Positions 51,270-63,637 of a stretch of 64,000 nt of DNA are shown in pieces. The notes beneath the pieces are model-generated. The model was not told where the DNA came from. It searched no databases and was given only the letters and a program-made list of their open reading frames with translations. Made by a program: the position numbers and the translations under genes. The DNA lies in contig NC_053403.1 in the NCBI RefSeq assembly GCF_016859285.1, positions 3,602,948-3,666,947 on the forward strand, given 5' to 3'. How positions within the stretch are numbered: the first letter of the stretch is position 1; every line of letters starts with the position of its first letter. Source of the DNA: Xiphias gladius. Taxonomy: Eukaryota; Chordata; Actinopteri; Istiophoriformes; Xiphiidae.

Positions 51270-54200
51270 ATGGCACAAAGTTTGTGTTTTGCCGTACTGC
51301 TGCTGCTGTGCAGCGCGGCTCCGCATGCGGCGGCACCGACTGGAAGCAGCTACCTGCCGGGCACAGGTGAGGAGAAACCCCCGGGTCTTTCCGCCGATGA
51401 GAACTCCGGTGAATATCGAGCCGTTTATTCCCGCCTTGTGTCACAATTCACAGAACTACAAAGGCTAAAAAGGTGCAGCGTGAGTCAATACTTTTGTTTC
51501 ACCTGCTGCAGGCTTCGCTGAACCGTGCGAGCCAAAAGTCGATGTTGTCTTTTATTTAGAGCTTGATGCTTGATGTCACCATGGCCGAATTTACCCTAAG
51601 ACAGAGTGGATTTATACTGAGTGATACATGTTTCTGTTAGAGCTACATTTTCTCTGCGGGTGTTCAAAAACTTACCATTTGACGGATTTTTAAACGCAGT
51701 CCGGCCAGAAACGCCCGAGAAACTCTTACAGAGTCTTACAGTACATGGTCATTCAATGGGGCTATGATGGTTTTATGGATTTTTTACGTTTATCACTTTA
51801 ATTTCAAAACAAGTGTGGAGTTTGTTTAATAACCTAGAATAAAATAAGATTTTAAATAATAAATAAAAGATTATGCTCTGAGATAAAAAAAAGTTGACAA
51901 AAGTAAGACTTTTTGCCTATTATCTCACCACACAACTGGAGAGCAACCAAAAAAAATAAATAAATAAAAATAAAGAATGAACTTGGTGAATATATCCACC
52001 CTATAATACTTTACATACAAGTTTGGAAAGAAATTAAATGCAAAAAAAAATAAATGATCAGACACCCTTAATAGGGGAAATAAATTCACATCCTAAATGA
52101 TGTTGTCAACACATTTTAAAATCTTACTTGCATTATGTTGCTCAAAAATATCCCATGCACCTCTCCTATATTGGTTTTAGAACATGTGTTGTCAATTATA
52201 ACAATTAATGGACAGGCATGTATTTCAAAAACAGAACTTGAGTTATAATTGTGGATATAAAGTCTTCTTGGCAAGGCACAATGTCAGCCACATTTGCACA
52301 GATACATTTAATGACAATCATGTGCCTCAAATAAGAAACAAATATTAGATTTTTATTTTACTTTCCAATTTCTGGCAGAAACTGTATTTTAAATTTTTCA
52401 TTTCTGTCTTTACTTTCTCCAAACCTTTCATCCCCGTCCATTTTTCACCATCCCCCCATCTATCCAGGCAGGTTCTGGCACATCACTGACCTCCACCTGG
52501 ACCCCACCTACCACCTGGCCCCGGATCCTACCAAGGTTTGCTTCTCCTCCAAAGGAGCTCCAGCGACCCATGCCGGCCTGTACGGGGACTTCCTGTGTGA
52601 CTCTCCCTACCGCCTCATCCAGTCGGCCTTCACTCACATGGCACCGCTCACAAAGCAGCAGGACTTCATCATATGGACTGGGTCAGTGCGCTGATGAGGT
52701 AGAGCGGTAATGACGGAGGGAGAGATGGATGTTACGATTTTTCTTTTTCTTCTTTGAGAATTTAGCTTCCTGGCTCGATTGAAAAATTGGGGCCAGACAC
52801 TGAAGTCTGTTGCATGAAGATGATCAGCAGTGTGACTAACCTGCTCGCAGGAACAATATGCAGCACTTTCATATCCTGTTCCCTCACTGCAGTAGCAGTC
52901 GTGTACCTTGTGTATACAGGTGTGTTCAATTTTGTGTGAGAACCAAACCACTTTGAGGTTTTAGACTTGAAGACTGAGGATGTTTCTGTGAAGTGAGGTC
53001 ACTCTGGATGAGCGTCACTTCTTCTGGGGAATGTTTTCGGGTTATTTGTTTTTAGCCATGCTAAAAACAGAGACGTATGAGATGGGTGGCCATTTAATTT
53101 GGTTCAGACATTCATGTTCTCCGCAGGATGCATTGTAATAACTTTAAGGAACCCCTGACTTTTCATGTAGAACCACCGTCAGCGTTCTGCTCACCTCTTT
53201 TTATTTGCACACATTTGAGCTCTGGAGAGAGTGTTTAGTCACCCAAATGCGTCAGTGCGCTGACTATGAAGACATTACTTGTAGCTGCTGTAGTTAGCAA
53301 TGTATACGTTTAACAGAGTTGGGGCTGAAGACTATAAGTTTGAAATGGAAAAATAAAAAAATGAAAATCTGGGGGTGTGGCATTTTGAAAGAAGTGAACT
53401 TACCAGACATCTGTAGGCCGCTCCTCATCTCAGCTCCAGGCTCCAGGCTACATCAGATGCTGCCCATCATGAGACCAACGGTGTTATGAGTGCAAAGCTG
53501 AATCGGTGGAGTGCTCTTTTAATGTCAGCTCGGGCTCGGACAGATCTCAGAACTCTCTGTCCAGTTCTTCCTCTTATTTGTGCTCTGGTTTCCTGAGGGT
53601 TTCGTGAATTTAAATCATACAACACGAGCGTAAGCACGCATTTTCTTCCCTCAAGTGAAGATATTTTGGACACGGCTTCACCTCCGTTCACATCCACTTG
53701 TATTTTTGCTTTGTCATTATCGCACTTCCTCTGAAATTCTTCTCTCTCTCTCTCTGAAGTGGCGAGGTGGTAATGTTTATGATTTAAAGATAAGGGTTTC
53801 GATTTTTAATGGGGGTTCCTTTAAGAAGCACGGTGCAGTGCGTGTGTGTTCATGTGTATGAGGAAGCAGAAGTGCCACTTCCTCCAGTTACTGTATGTAT
53901 GAACTGTACTGTATGTACTGTATGAAAGACCACAATTTCCCTTTATTATCTCTCCTGGGGTTTTTCGGTGAGCACCCAATGGAGCTTATTCAACAAGTGT
54001 CCAAATAACAGAATATGCTGATGATTTGTAAAAACAAAATGCAATCTCAGAACTTCATTGGATAAAGGCTGCGACTAATGATTATTAAAATTTATCTGTT
54101 CTCTGCATATTTTACTTCTCATCAGATAACCATCATTACAGATGCACATGATTGACAGTGCATGATGTATTTGAAGTCAGCGATTAAAGCCCCATTCGAG

Positions 54201-57200
54201 CACTAAAGCTTCAAGCCTTGAAAGGTGAGTGAGAGTTATCCACTTGCCATGAAAAGCAGCTTAAAGAACACTCTCCATTCTCTGAGGGAAGTGGAAACTA
54301 ATGTTCACGGCACAGTAATAATGACATAGAAAAACTGTAAGCGTAGCTGTAAGCATCAGTCACAGCAGTAGCACCTCCGTACAGCTCTCTATTAATCTGC
54401 AGCTAATCAGCTAAGCCAGGAATTCATAGTTTTATTAAATATGCTCAACAGAATGCCTTGCCACTTAAATCTTGAAAAGACTCCCTGGGGTAGAGGATTA
54501 AGTTACTGTGAAAGCAGATTTTTGCTTTATTCACTCGTTACTGGGCTTAGTAGCATGAGTTTTCCTTTTCACTTAAAGGGGAAATCCATTGTACAGTGGA
54601 ATTTTTTTTTTTCTTTCTTTTCAGCTATATTGTGCAATTGAGAACAATCCTGCTGAGCCAGCCACATTGGGAGAAACATCTACAATGATTTGATGCAGAG
54701 GGAATAGTAATCTTGCATCTCCCGGTGACTTTAACTCATCAACTACCGCAGTTACTTCGGTTTAAAGTCCTGGTTAACTCCCTTTTCCTGGAAATGTTTT
54801 CCATGTTGTTTGCTATAATAGCAATCAAACATTTGCTCAATGCTCATACTTAAATAATCATTTTATAGCTGTGGCAGTCCATTTCTATCGGCGACAGTAA
54901 CGCTGTACTCGCCAAGTTAATTGCTGCAGTGTGAGAACACAGTTACACTGGTACAACAGAATCTGATGGGGAAAAGAAACTTAAGTAGACAGGCAATTAG
55001 GCGGGTTGTAACTAGACAGCAGTTTAGCTAGATTATCTTGATTTCTAATGTCACCTTTTAGATATTTCAATTCTGTGCTTTTCTCGCGTGCCACAATAAT
55101 GTAGTGGTTTTGAGTTAAAATATCTTCATTTGGGGGCTTTTCCAAGCAAATATTGATACACATGGCCGTCTGTGATTAAATCAGCATATATATATTTCTG
55201 CCAGCCCTTAAAAGTCTCCGTGCCACCCTCTTGCCACCTCGTGAATATTTCTCTAGATCTGCCTCTGGGCTAAAGTGGGAGTTTGTGGAAAACCTGTCTG
55301 ATTGTTTGACTGCTTGTGCTTGTTGCCCCATCTTACCGTAGGTCTTTTTTTATCAATGTCGCCGCGTTACCAGATTTCAGCAAAAAACTACAGTGTCATT
55401 ATTACAAAACCACAAAAATAAGACGCACATTCTAGTAAACTTCAACCGTCCTTTTTAAGTAACAAAAAAGTAGGCAGTCACAGATTTGAATAACGTCAGG
55501 AGAACCCTGAAAACAGCTGAACATTTTCACATGTAAATGGAAATGAAGAAATGCAGTGAATTTAACAACTGGACAAAGTACTTAAAACTAACATTTATGC
55601 AAAGGACTCTTGAGTCTGAAAGCATTAAAATAAACATGTAACAATATTCATACTCTCTGTCTTATCTGTTGTTTATTTAACCTGGGCTAATGATCCTGGA
55701 TCTTACTTTCCCTCTCTCACAGTGACAGTCCACCTCATGTCCCTGTAGATGAGCTCTCTACGGACATGGTGATCCAGGTGATCAGTAATATGACCCAGAC
55801 CATCAGACAACACTTCCCCAACCTGACAGTCTATCCTGCCCTGGGGAACCACGACTACTGGCCACAGGTAACTTTATGACATAGGACAAGCAGTATCCCA
55901 AGTTTGGCTCAGAGAAAAAGGATGTGGGATGATATGAACATCATGTCTGACACCAAAATGACATCTTATTTCAGCGAACTTCCAATGTTTGCAACCTGAT
56001 GTGAAGATTGTTTAAATGTTGAAATGATGATCGAGCGTGCACATCATTGTTCTTAGGACCAGATGCCGACCTCCACTAATGCCATCTACAAAGCTGCTGC
56101 CCAGCTGTGGAAACCCTGGCTCCACACCGAAGCTCTGCTCACACTCTCACAAGGTAACATGTTAGTACATCAGCTACTGTGTGAGTGTTCTATGTCAAAC
56201 AATTCCAGTTTTAGCTTCTCAGACCTACAGAATTTGTTTTTAAAATACATAAAAGCCATTATTCATCGGGTTTAGTTATAATGTGAGTTTTCTGAATATT
56301 GTTAACTTACCGAACATAACACATTTGTTTCATTACACTGACAGAAATTTTATATTGTCCCGTAGGCATTAGCATGTTCATTCACATACACTGATCAGCC
56401 AAACCATTACGAACACTCACAGATGAGGTGAATAACGTTGATTTCGTAACAGCGATTCTCAAGGTTTGGGATTTATTGGACGGTAAGTGGGCAGTCACTT
56501 CTCCTAATGAACGTGTAGGAAGGAGTTTTTTGCAAGTCTAAAAACCTGGGCGACTTTGACGAGGGCCAAACCGATGATTGGGTCATAGCACCTCCTGGTC
56601 AGCAGTGGCGAGTACCCAGAGACATTGTTCTGTGGAGGGACAGAACAAGACCCAGGGACAGGATCGGTTGTCCCAGCACATGCGCTGGAACGACAAGTCC
56701 GATCCGTGGCGGCTCCAACTCGCAACTTACGGGACTTAAGGGATCTGCTGCTGACGTCTTGCTGCCAGATACCACAGAGCACCTTCAGAGGCCTTGTAGA
56801 GTCCACTCGGTCGGTCAGAGCTATTTTGGCTGCGCGCAAAGGACCAACACCGTATTAGGCAGGGGTGGTCATACTGTTTCATCTGGTAAATGCATTTAGA
56901 GCTGCAACCAACAGTTGTTTTAATTATTGATAAATATGTTTTTTTTTTTTTTCTTGATTTAATTTCTAAGTCTATACAATATCAGGAAATTGTGAAAAAA
57001 TAAAGATATACTCCCTTATGGACGCGCACACGGACAGCTGGTTCCCTTTTATAGTGTAGTGGCCGGGTAGACTTAAATTGGTGGGTACACCGACGTCCAC
57101 ACACAGCCTCGCGTACACGCAGACGCGGAAAGTGTAACACTAGCCTTGGTCAAACCAACGGTGCAAAACCCAGAGATGTTGAATTTACAACGATAACAGG

Positions 57201-59942
57201 GCAAAGCAGTAAATCCTCACATCTGATAAAGCCAGGGCGTGTTATGCTAATGCTCTATGGTTCGCGCCAAGTAAGCATCAAGCTTTATTTTATGCCTTGT
57301 TCTGTTCCTGCAGGCGGTTTCTACTCCCAGCTGGTAAAGCCTGGTTTGCGGGTGCTGAGTCTCAACACTATCCTTTACTACGGACCTAATAAAGTCACAA
57401 GTAATATGACAGACCCCGCTGGGCAGTTCGAGTGGCTGGAGAAAACTCTGGAGAAAGCTGCACAGAGCCTGGAGAAGGTCGAACATTTTCTGTCTTTGTA
57501 TCTTGATCCCTGACCTTTGACCTGCCTCACAGTGCTACATGTTGATTTTTTTTTTTAAAGTTAGTATACAGTATTGTTGTCAAATTAATCATCATACCTC
57601 GATACACTGGCCACGGTTGAAACCATAGCTTATTCTTTCACACATGAATCAAAAAGTTAAAAAGCATGTGTGCAATCTTTATGTGAAAAAAGCTATTTTC
57701 CAATCACCATCATTGCCGGTGATGCTCGCACCTTTACTTCTGGGATTTAAATGTGGCTTTCTTCGTGCGCTAGGTTTACATCATAGCCCATGTACCAGTG
57801 GGGTACCTGCCCTTTGCCAGGAACATCACTGCTGTTAGAGAGAGCCACAATGAGCGGCTGGTTGCCATCTTCCGGGATTACAGTCATGTCATTGCGGGTC
57901 ATTTCTATGGCCACACCCACCGTGACAGCGTCATGGTGCTGTTGGACCAGAAAGGTAACAAGTGGCTTTTTAAAAACCATTTTATATTCTGTATTTTGTA
58001 TTATATTTTATACTGAGGGCAATCAAGGGCACTTGATTCTGCTCAGTCAGGCTCTTTGACAGTCTGGACACAACTTAAGTAGATATTTATCAAAATGGCC
58101 TTTTTTCCTCACTCCTGCTTTTGCTTTGTAAAATAAATTACATGAACAACTGAAAGCTATTAAAAATAGAAGGCAACAATATAAATAGCAGTGACAAAAT
58201 CCATTGAAAAAAAATACCACTATACAGTCAAAGTACTCTTTGACATCATGCATTTAGTTCCATGAATACAGGAATTGCTTCTGAGATCATGTATGGCCTC
58301 CACCAGAGCTATTTCAGTGATACATATTTCTCAAAAACCAGACCGGAACTTCTCATAAATATTCTGTTAAATGCACATATATTAGATTAGCCAGACTTTT
58401 GCTGGGGCTTGGTCTAGCTCGTCAAGCGCAGTCTCCTTTTTTTTCCCCTGCAGTTGCTATCTATTACGCCTGCAGCTTTGAAAAATTGCAGGAAGCAGGC
58501 CAATCTACAAGGAATGACTAAAAACACGGACAGATCCTTTGACAGACTTTTTAAAATGTGCTAGATGGAGCCCAGACACATGTTTACAACCTGAGTGCAT
58601 TCACAGGACTCCAACTGAAGTATGTCGTGTTTTGCTTTTTTTGTTCTGTAGGTAAACCGCTGAATTCTCTTTTTGTGTCACCGGCTGTTACACCAATCAA
58701 ACATGTTTTGGAGCCGTACTCTAACAACCCAGCTTTCCGCATGTACTTGTACAACACCAAGGACTACGCTCTGTTGGTAAGAAGCTCTGAGCTTCACAGT
58801 CAGCTCACATCCTAATTACATATCACCTGCTTTTTGGCTGAGTTTGAATGGCTGTGTATCAAGCAGGTGGCAAGTTTACTTGCCCTCATGAGCCAAGGTT
58901 ACATTTTGCAAATCTGCCTAGAGCATGTTTCAGCTATGTTTGGAGGCTAAAAATCATCTTCAGTGCGTAGTTGCGGCACGCTACATGGAAAAAGCGTGTG
59001 GATATGCACACATTCAACCCAATATATGATTGTTTGACATCTTATTCCAAAACCATGGGTATTAAAATACTGCTATATCCAGATTTTTGAAGATGTCTGG
59101 CCCAAACCATATAAAACTGCCCCAGACAAAAAGCATAAAATAAACATAAAATTGCCGTTTCACATGCAGGAGATCATTAACATAAAGCAGAGGTTGTAAA
59201 CATGAAATCATTTCTTGTTGACACGTCTGCCAAACTAAAATGTGGCGGATTGACAAATTTGTCAGATCTGGAGCTTTATAGTTGGCATGGACTTTCTCTT
59301 TTGGCAAAGGGCCAGTGAGATGTGAGTAGGTTTCTGTGATTTTTAAGGTTTGAAGAAAAAAAAAAAAAAAAAGTTTGAAAAGATACAGGAGAGAGATGAG
59401 AACTGCTCAGAATATCAAGCATATTGACAAATTTAGAACAAACTAAAAATGTCCTGCACTCACACACCACCTCTAACTTTTATCTCCCTGATCAAAGACA
59501 GAAGAAACAAGTCCCTCTTGATGATTAATCACAGTGTCAATCAGCACACAAAAACTGTTTCTGCCATTCAAAAAGACTCCTTTTTTTTCTCGCTCCCCTC
59601 TCTCTCCCTCTTTTTGGTGCCTTTTTCTCTTTGAAGGATATCTGGCAGTACTATTTGAATCTGACGGAAGCCAATGAACAACAAAGATCTGACTGGAGGC
59701 TTGAATATATCATGACTGAGGCGTTTGGACTGACTGACCTTCAGCCGCAAAGCCTGCTCCAGCTGGGCCTGAGCTTCAGGCTGCCGCAGAACAAAGCCTT
59801 TGACGAGTATTTCAGGAACTACATGGTCGGCTACAACAGCAGTATCGTCTGTAAAGGAGACTGTAAGGTCAGCCAGGTGTGTGCTGTGCTCTACCTGGAT
59901 CAGCTGTCCTACTCCAAATGTGTCGCAGAGGGAGAATGGTAG
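51270..59942 (+). CDS. smpdl3a: acid sphingomyelinase-like phosphodiesterase 3a (8 exons)
   Basis: Exons 51270-51366, 52468-52681, 55723-55867, 56057-56153, 57314-57477, 57774-57954, 58652-58776 and 59637-59942 join to 442 residues (human about 450). Residues 1-22 form a signal peptide. The calcineurin-like metallophosphoesterase signature is complete: D40-x-H42 (DLHLDP), G104-D105 (WTGDSPPH), G145-N-H-D148 (GNHDYW), H245 (AHVP) and G285-H-T-H288. NMT, NLT and NIT sequons suggest N-glycosylation. Cysteine pairs near the end (CKGDC, QVCAVL, SKC) match the C-terminal domain. SMPDL3A is a secreted or lysosomal enzyme that cleaves nucleotide phosphates and, as reported in mammals, cGAMP; it is not a true sphingomyelinase. 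Exon 5 ends at a weak donor (AAG followed by GTCGAA). The start was chosen because the signal peptide follows it directly. A Tc1 relic lies in intron 4. Confidence 0.95.
52682..55722. other. smpdl3a intron 2, no other gene seen
   Basis: The largest intron of the gene. A short GGCTGCGACTAATGATTATT fragment near 54067 belongs to the 'GGGCTGCAACTAA' repeat family. No ORF inside is supported. Confidence 0.5.
56388..56876 (+). mobile_element. internally deleted Tc1-like transposon relic
   Basis: Intron 4 of smpdl3a holds both ends of a Tc1/mariner-type element and little between. The left end has CACTGATCAGCCAAACCATTA and a piece like GCGACTTTGACGAGGGCCAA from the transposase start. The right end encodes the transposase C-terminus (RNLRDLRDLLLTS, CQIPQSTFRGLVES) and closes with ATTAGGCAGG. 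The middle, including most of the catalytic domain, is missing, so it cannot make transposase. Confidence 0.85.
56895..57005. repeat. decayed 'GGGCTGCAACTAA' family repeat
   Basis: TTAGAGCTGCAACCAACAGT then ATTATTGATAAATATG and ATATCAGGAAATTGTGAAAA. It lies next to the Tc1 relic in smpdl3a intron 4. Confidence 0.45.
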
Positions 59943-60426
59943 CAAGGTGGATCAAAATGAAAGATTCTCAAGGGATTTGTCTCAGGAGTTGCATTTAGTT
60001 TTTGATTTTTAAAATGATTTTTTTAAATTATGCATGTATTTTTTTTATTTTTTTTTTACTAAATGATGGAGTCATGATGAACAGTATGCCACGCACTGCT
60101 TCTGCTTCTCCCAAATATTAATCCAACTATTTTACATTTTTTTCCAAGCTGGTTCTTCATCAGGTGATATTTGATTGAAGACATTACTTTTTGGAATCAA
60201 GTTATCCACTGTGGTTGCAGTCCAGAATACATGCTGAACAACTCCAAAGTGAATTAGCAGTTGAATATAGTGAAAAGAAATATACTTATATACTCTACTT
60301 AATAATACATAAAATGATAGATATCTTGAGTATATTGAGTTGCAGACCTCAAAGTATCAAAAGCCCCTCTCCTAACTCGTCTGCTTCACACGTTTTTCGG
60401 GAGAATGCTAGCGTGCGGGAATGTGG

Positions 60427-60432
60427 AATAAA
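60427..60432 (+). promoter_or_regulatory. possible smpdl3a poly(A) signal
   Basis: AATAAA in TGTGGAATAAATTGAAGG, about 485 bases after the stop codon. It is the first canonical signal noticed downstream. Confidence 0.35.
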
Positions 60433-62190
60433 TTGAAGGATTCTTCAGGGATTTGTTTTTGAGAGTCATGTTTATATTTTTGAAATGATATATCTTGAAA
60501 CTTGAATGAGGTCATGAAAATGGCAATTCCACGCACTGCTTCTGCTGCTCTCAAATATTTATCTGGGGTCAGAAAAAAGGAAGAAAGTAAACAACGATTT
60601 ACATTTTTTTACATTCCATAGTAAAAAGGTCATTAAAAGTAGACAAATAAACGTATAATAATAAACTTCTGAAGTCTTTAAAAAAAAATTATAGATACTG
60701 TATCTTGATGATATCGAAGTGCAGCCCCCCTTTCCCCAGTCTTCCTCTAATTCCTCTGCCTCCCAGTTTTGAGTGGCGTAGACTTCATAAGGGAAAACCA
60801 ATGATGGCTTTTAGCTGGCCATCTTCTTAAAAAGAGTCAGGGTAGGTTAATCTGATGTCTGCTCCTCTGTCCATCACACAGGTTTATTCCCTCTGTCTTT
60901 ACTTCTTGCACTAATGGATTATTCCTAATCTCTGGAATGATCTAATTGCCGCTAAAAGTGGACCATCACTCGAGCTAATGGTGCTGATTAATCATGAATA
61001 CTGAGCAGTATGTTACGTCAGAGTAAAATGGCAATTGGAGGATTTTTATCTTCAGCCGTCTCTTACATTTCAGGGTGAAACAACATACTTGAGCGGGGTT
61101 TAGTCACAAGAAGGATTTAAGTCAGATCCTTTAGATTTGATTGGATCGCTCAAAGGTGTGAAGATCTCAGCGAATGCAGGGCGATGCAGAGAATATATAT
61201 AGATGTGTATAGAGCGCATATTTGGCCGCAGATAACTGATCACTTAACATAGGGACGCAGGTTTATAACTGTTTCACTGTGCCTTGAAAGTTTCCTCTGC
61301 CTCAGCAACTGTCTGCATTACTTTGGACATTCTGCAATAATGCGTGCACCAACAGTTAATCACTTCATTGGAACACGTTTGTTAAATATCTAATTCCAAC
61401 AGGACTCTCAAGTATGAAATGTGTTCAGTGAAATGTACCAGAAATACCTTTTTACAAGTGTAAAATGTAATGACAATCGACGGCAATTTTGTGTTACAAA
61501 TGAAACTGAAATTGTGAGACGCTACCGGTGCTGTTGCACGGACATGGTGCAATTAATCATGTTACATATCACAGGGAGAGAGTGGGTTTTAATTTTGCCG
61601 TTTATTTCTCTACTAAATATAGATCTTTATTCGAAGAATGTGTTCAATCCACCTTGTCTGTTTCTTAGGCAGGTTATCCGAGCACGTGTTGCCTTCGTGC
61701 GTTACAGATTATAAAAAGGAAACTTGACTGCAGGGCTATAAGAGTTTGCTAACTTAAAAGCCACAGTTAAACTTGTGGAGGCTTGTTTGTCTCTCCAGGG
61801 GAGGCAAAAGGAACAGCGACTAACCTCATGTGACCCTTCCCCTTCAATTTCAACCCCCTCCTGCCAGCGCTCCCCCGATCTTATTCTTCTCCTGTCCAAA
61901 CTCTCCAGAAACAGCTCTCGTTTCTCAGCCACCACTCCAAGCATTTGCCTCGCTCCTCCTCCCCTCAACCCTCCGACTCTTTTGTCCTTTTGCCTCCCTC
62001 CCCAAAAGGTTGATTACACCCCTGTTGAAGCCTCACCAGCATCTTTTTTTTTTTTTTTTTCATGTTAAAACGCATCGACCGAGATCACCAAAAGTTGGGA
62101 TGCAACATAAATAAGCCAAATGATATCCATATTTTGCTTAAATTAGATTTCAGCACCGACACAAGCTCTTGGCAGAAATGTTTGCTAGAG
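60433..62190. other. intergenic, nothing supported
   Basis: Part of 60480-60560 repeats words from 59960-60110 (ATGATGGAGTCATGATGA-like, then CCACGCACTGCTTCTGCT), pointing to an old local duplication of the smpdl3a 3' region. A pyrimidine-rich patch lies at 61830-62010. No ORF is convincing. Confidence 0.35.
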
Positions 62191-62526
62191 CAGTGGTTCC
62201 CAACCTTGGGGGTACCCAAGGGGTTTCAAGATAAATCTTAGGGGCCGTGAGATGGCTAATACGACACAAAAGCAAGAAAAACACGTTTAGCATACATAAT
62301 TTATCTTTAGAGTTCTTTCTCATCTTCACTTAATTTGTTGTGAATTACTGAACGTTTTTGTCTCTTCAGAGGCCCAAAAGTTATTCAAATAAACCAAACA
62401 TGAAGGGAGGAATTACCTTTTCGTTAAGGTGGTCTCAGCCCGGAGGTATAACGAACACGTGCCGGGGGTATTAAGAAAGCATAACCCCTTTTTCAAGGGG
62501 TCACTACCCAAACAAGGGAACCACTG
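62191..62526. mobile_element. hAT-like MITE
   Basis: It starts CAGTGGTTCCCAACCTTGGG and ends GGGTCACTACCCAAAC..GGGAACCACTG, so the tips are inverted repeats of each other. This CAGTGGTTCCCAACC tip is typical of non-autonomous hAT elements in vertebrates. No transposase sequence. A clean 8-bp target duplication was not seen. Confidence 0.75.
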
Positions 62527-63128
62527 TCCTGTAGAAGAAGTGATATTCACAAAACTGAAGACTGAAATCCAAAACCAGAGAAAGCTGTGCTGAATAATAA
62601 TAGTGAAATGGTTTTAAAATTTTTTGGCGTTTACATTACCTGAGAAGTTTTTAAACTCCTCAGATTCATTAAAAGTGTAATGATGATTTAGATATGCTTC
62701 GACAGGTGTGTCATATTATTCAAAACTTCAGATGGAGTTTAGAAACAGTTCCCTTCAGGGCCTTGAGGAATGAATCTGTACTCTGTATGTGTGCTTGTGT
62801 TTTTTTTAAAATCTTTCCCTTCATGTGCCCCCATCGCCATTATTATTCCCGACCAACCCTGGCCTCCCTCCGCTCAAGCGCCTGACAAAATGTAACTGTG
62901 GAGACAGAGTCGGTGGCAAGCATGTCAATGGAGAGGACTCGATCGTCACGGCAACGGCAGTGGAGCTCCCAGTCCTCCGAATCCATCTCTGAAGTCACTG
63001 TTAGCTGCTCTTGTTTAACCACTGACCTGCCAGTTAGACACGGCAAATAACGTCTGCATGTGTTTGTGTGACAGGGACACGCTGACCACTGGCTTTTAGT
63101 ATTGGGTTTCGTATCAATTGAGAATATA

Positions 63129-63637
63129 CAGTACTGTGCTAAAGTTTTAGGCACTAAATTTAAAGTGAGAATGCTTTCAGAAATAAGACCGAGAATAGTT
63201 TTTAATTATTACAAAGTGCAGTAAACATAAAACAAAACTAGATCAAATCAGTGTTTGCTGTGACCACCCTTTGCCTTTAAAACAGCAGCAGTTCTCCTCA
63301 GTCCACTTGCTCACAGTTTTTCAAGGCCCTTGGCAGGTAGGTTGTTCCAAGCCTCTGGGAGAGCTGGCCACAGTTGTTTGTCTCTTGATGTGATCCCAGA
63401 CCGAGTCCGTGATGCTGAGACCAGGTCTCTGTGGGGGGCCAGACCATCTGTGGCAGGACTTCCTTGTTGTTCTTGTTTCTGGAGATAGCTCTTTATGGCT
63501 CTGGCTGCAGGTTTGGGCCCGTTGTCCCGCCGCAGGATGAATTTGGGACCGATCAGAGGCCTCCCTGATGGAGTTGTGCGCGGAATAAGTATCTAAACGT
63601 TTAAAGTGCCTAAAGCTTTTTCACAGCACTGTACTGT
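63129..63637. mobile_element. Tc1-like non-autonomous element
   Basis: Terminal inverted repeats are CAGTACTGTGCTAAAGTTTT AGGCAC on the left and GTGCCTAAAGCTTTTTCACA ending GCACTGTACTG on the right. The interior has words such as TGTGACCACCCTTTGCCTTT and GGCAGGTAGGTTGTTCCAAG that recur in such fish elements. It has no intact ORF. Confidence 0.75.

Noticed and set aside
56388-56876. A functional transposase gene in smpdl3a intron 4
   Set aside because: Only the first and last parts of a Tc1-like transposase are present, the catalytic middle is deleted and frames are broken.
61775-62114. Two overlapping plus-strand ORFs of about 95 codons (Pro/Ser/Leu-rich)
   Set aside because: They lie in a C/T-rich patch ending in a T-run, are open in two frames at once and have no splice sites or domain.
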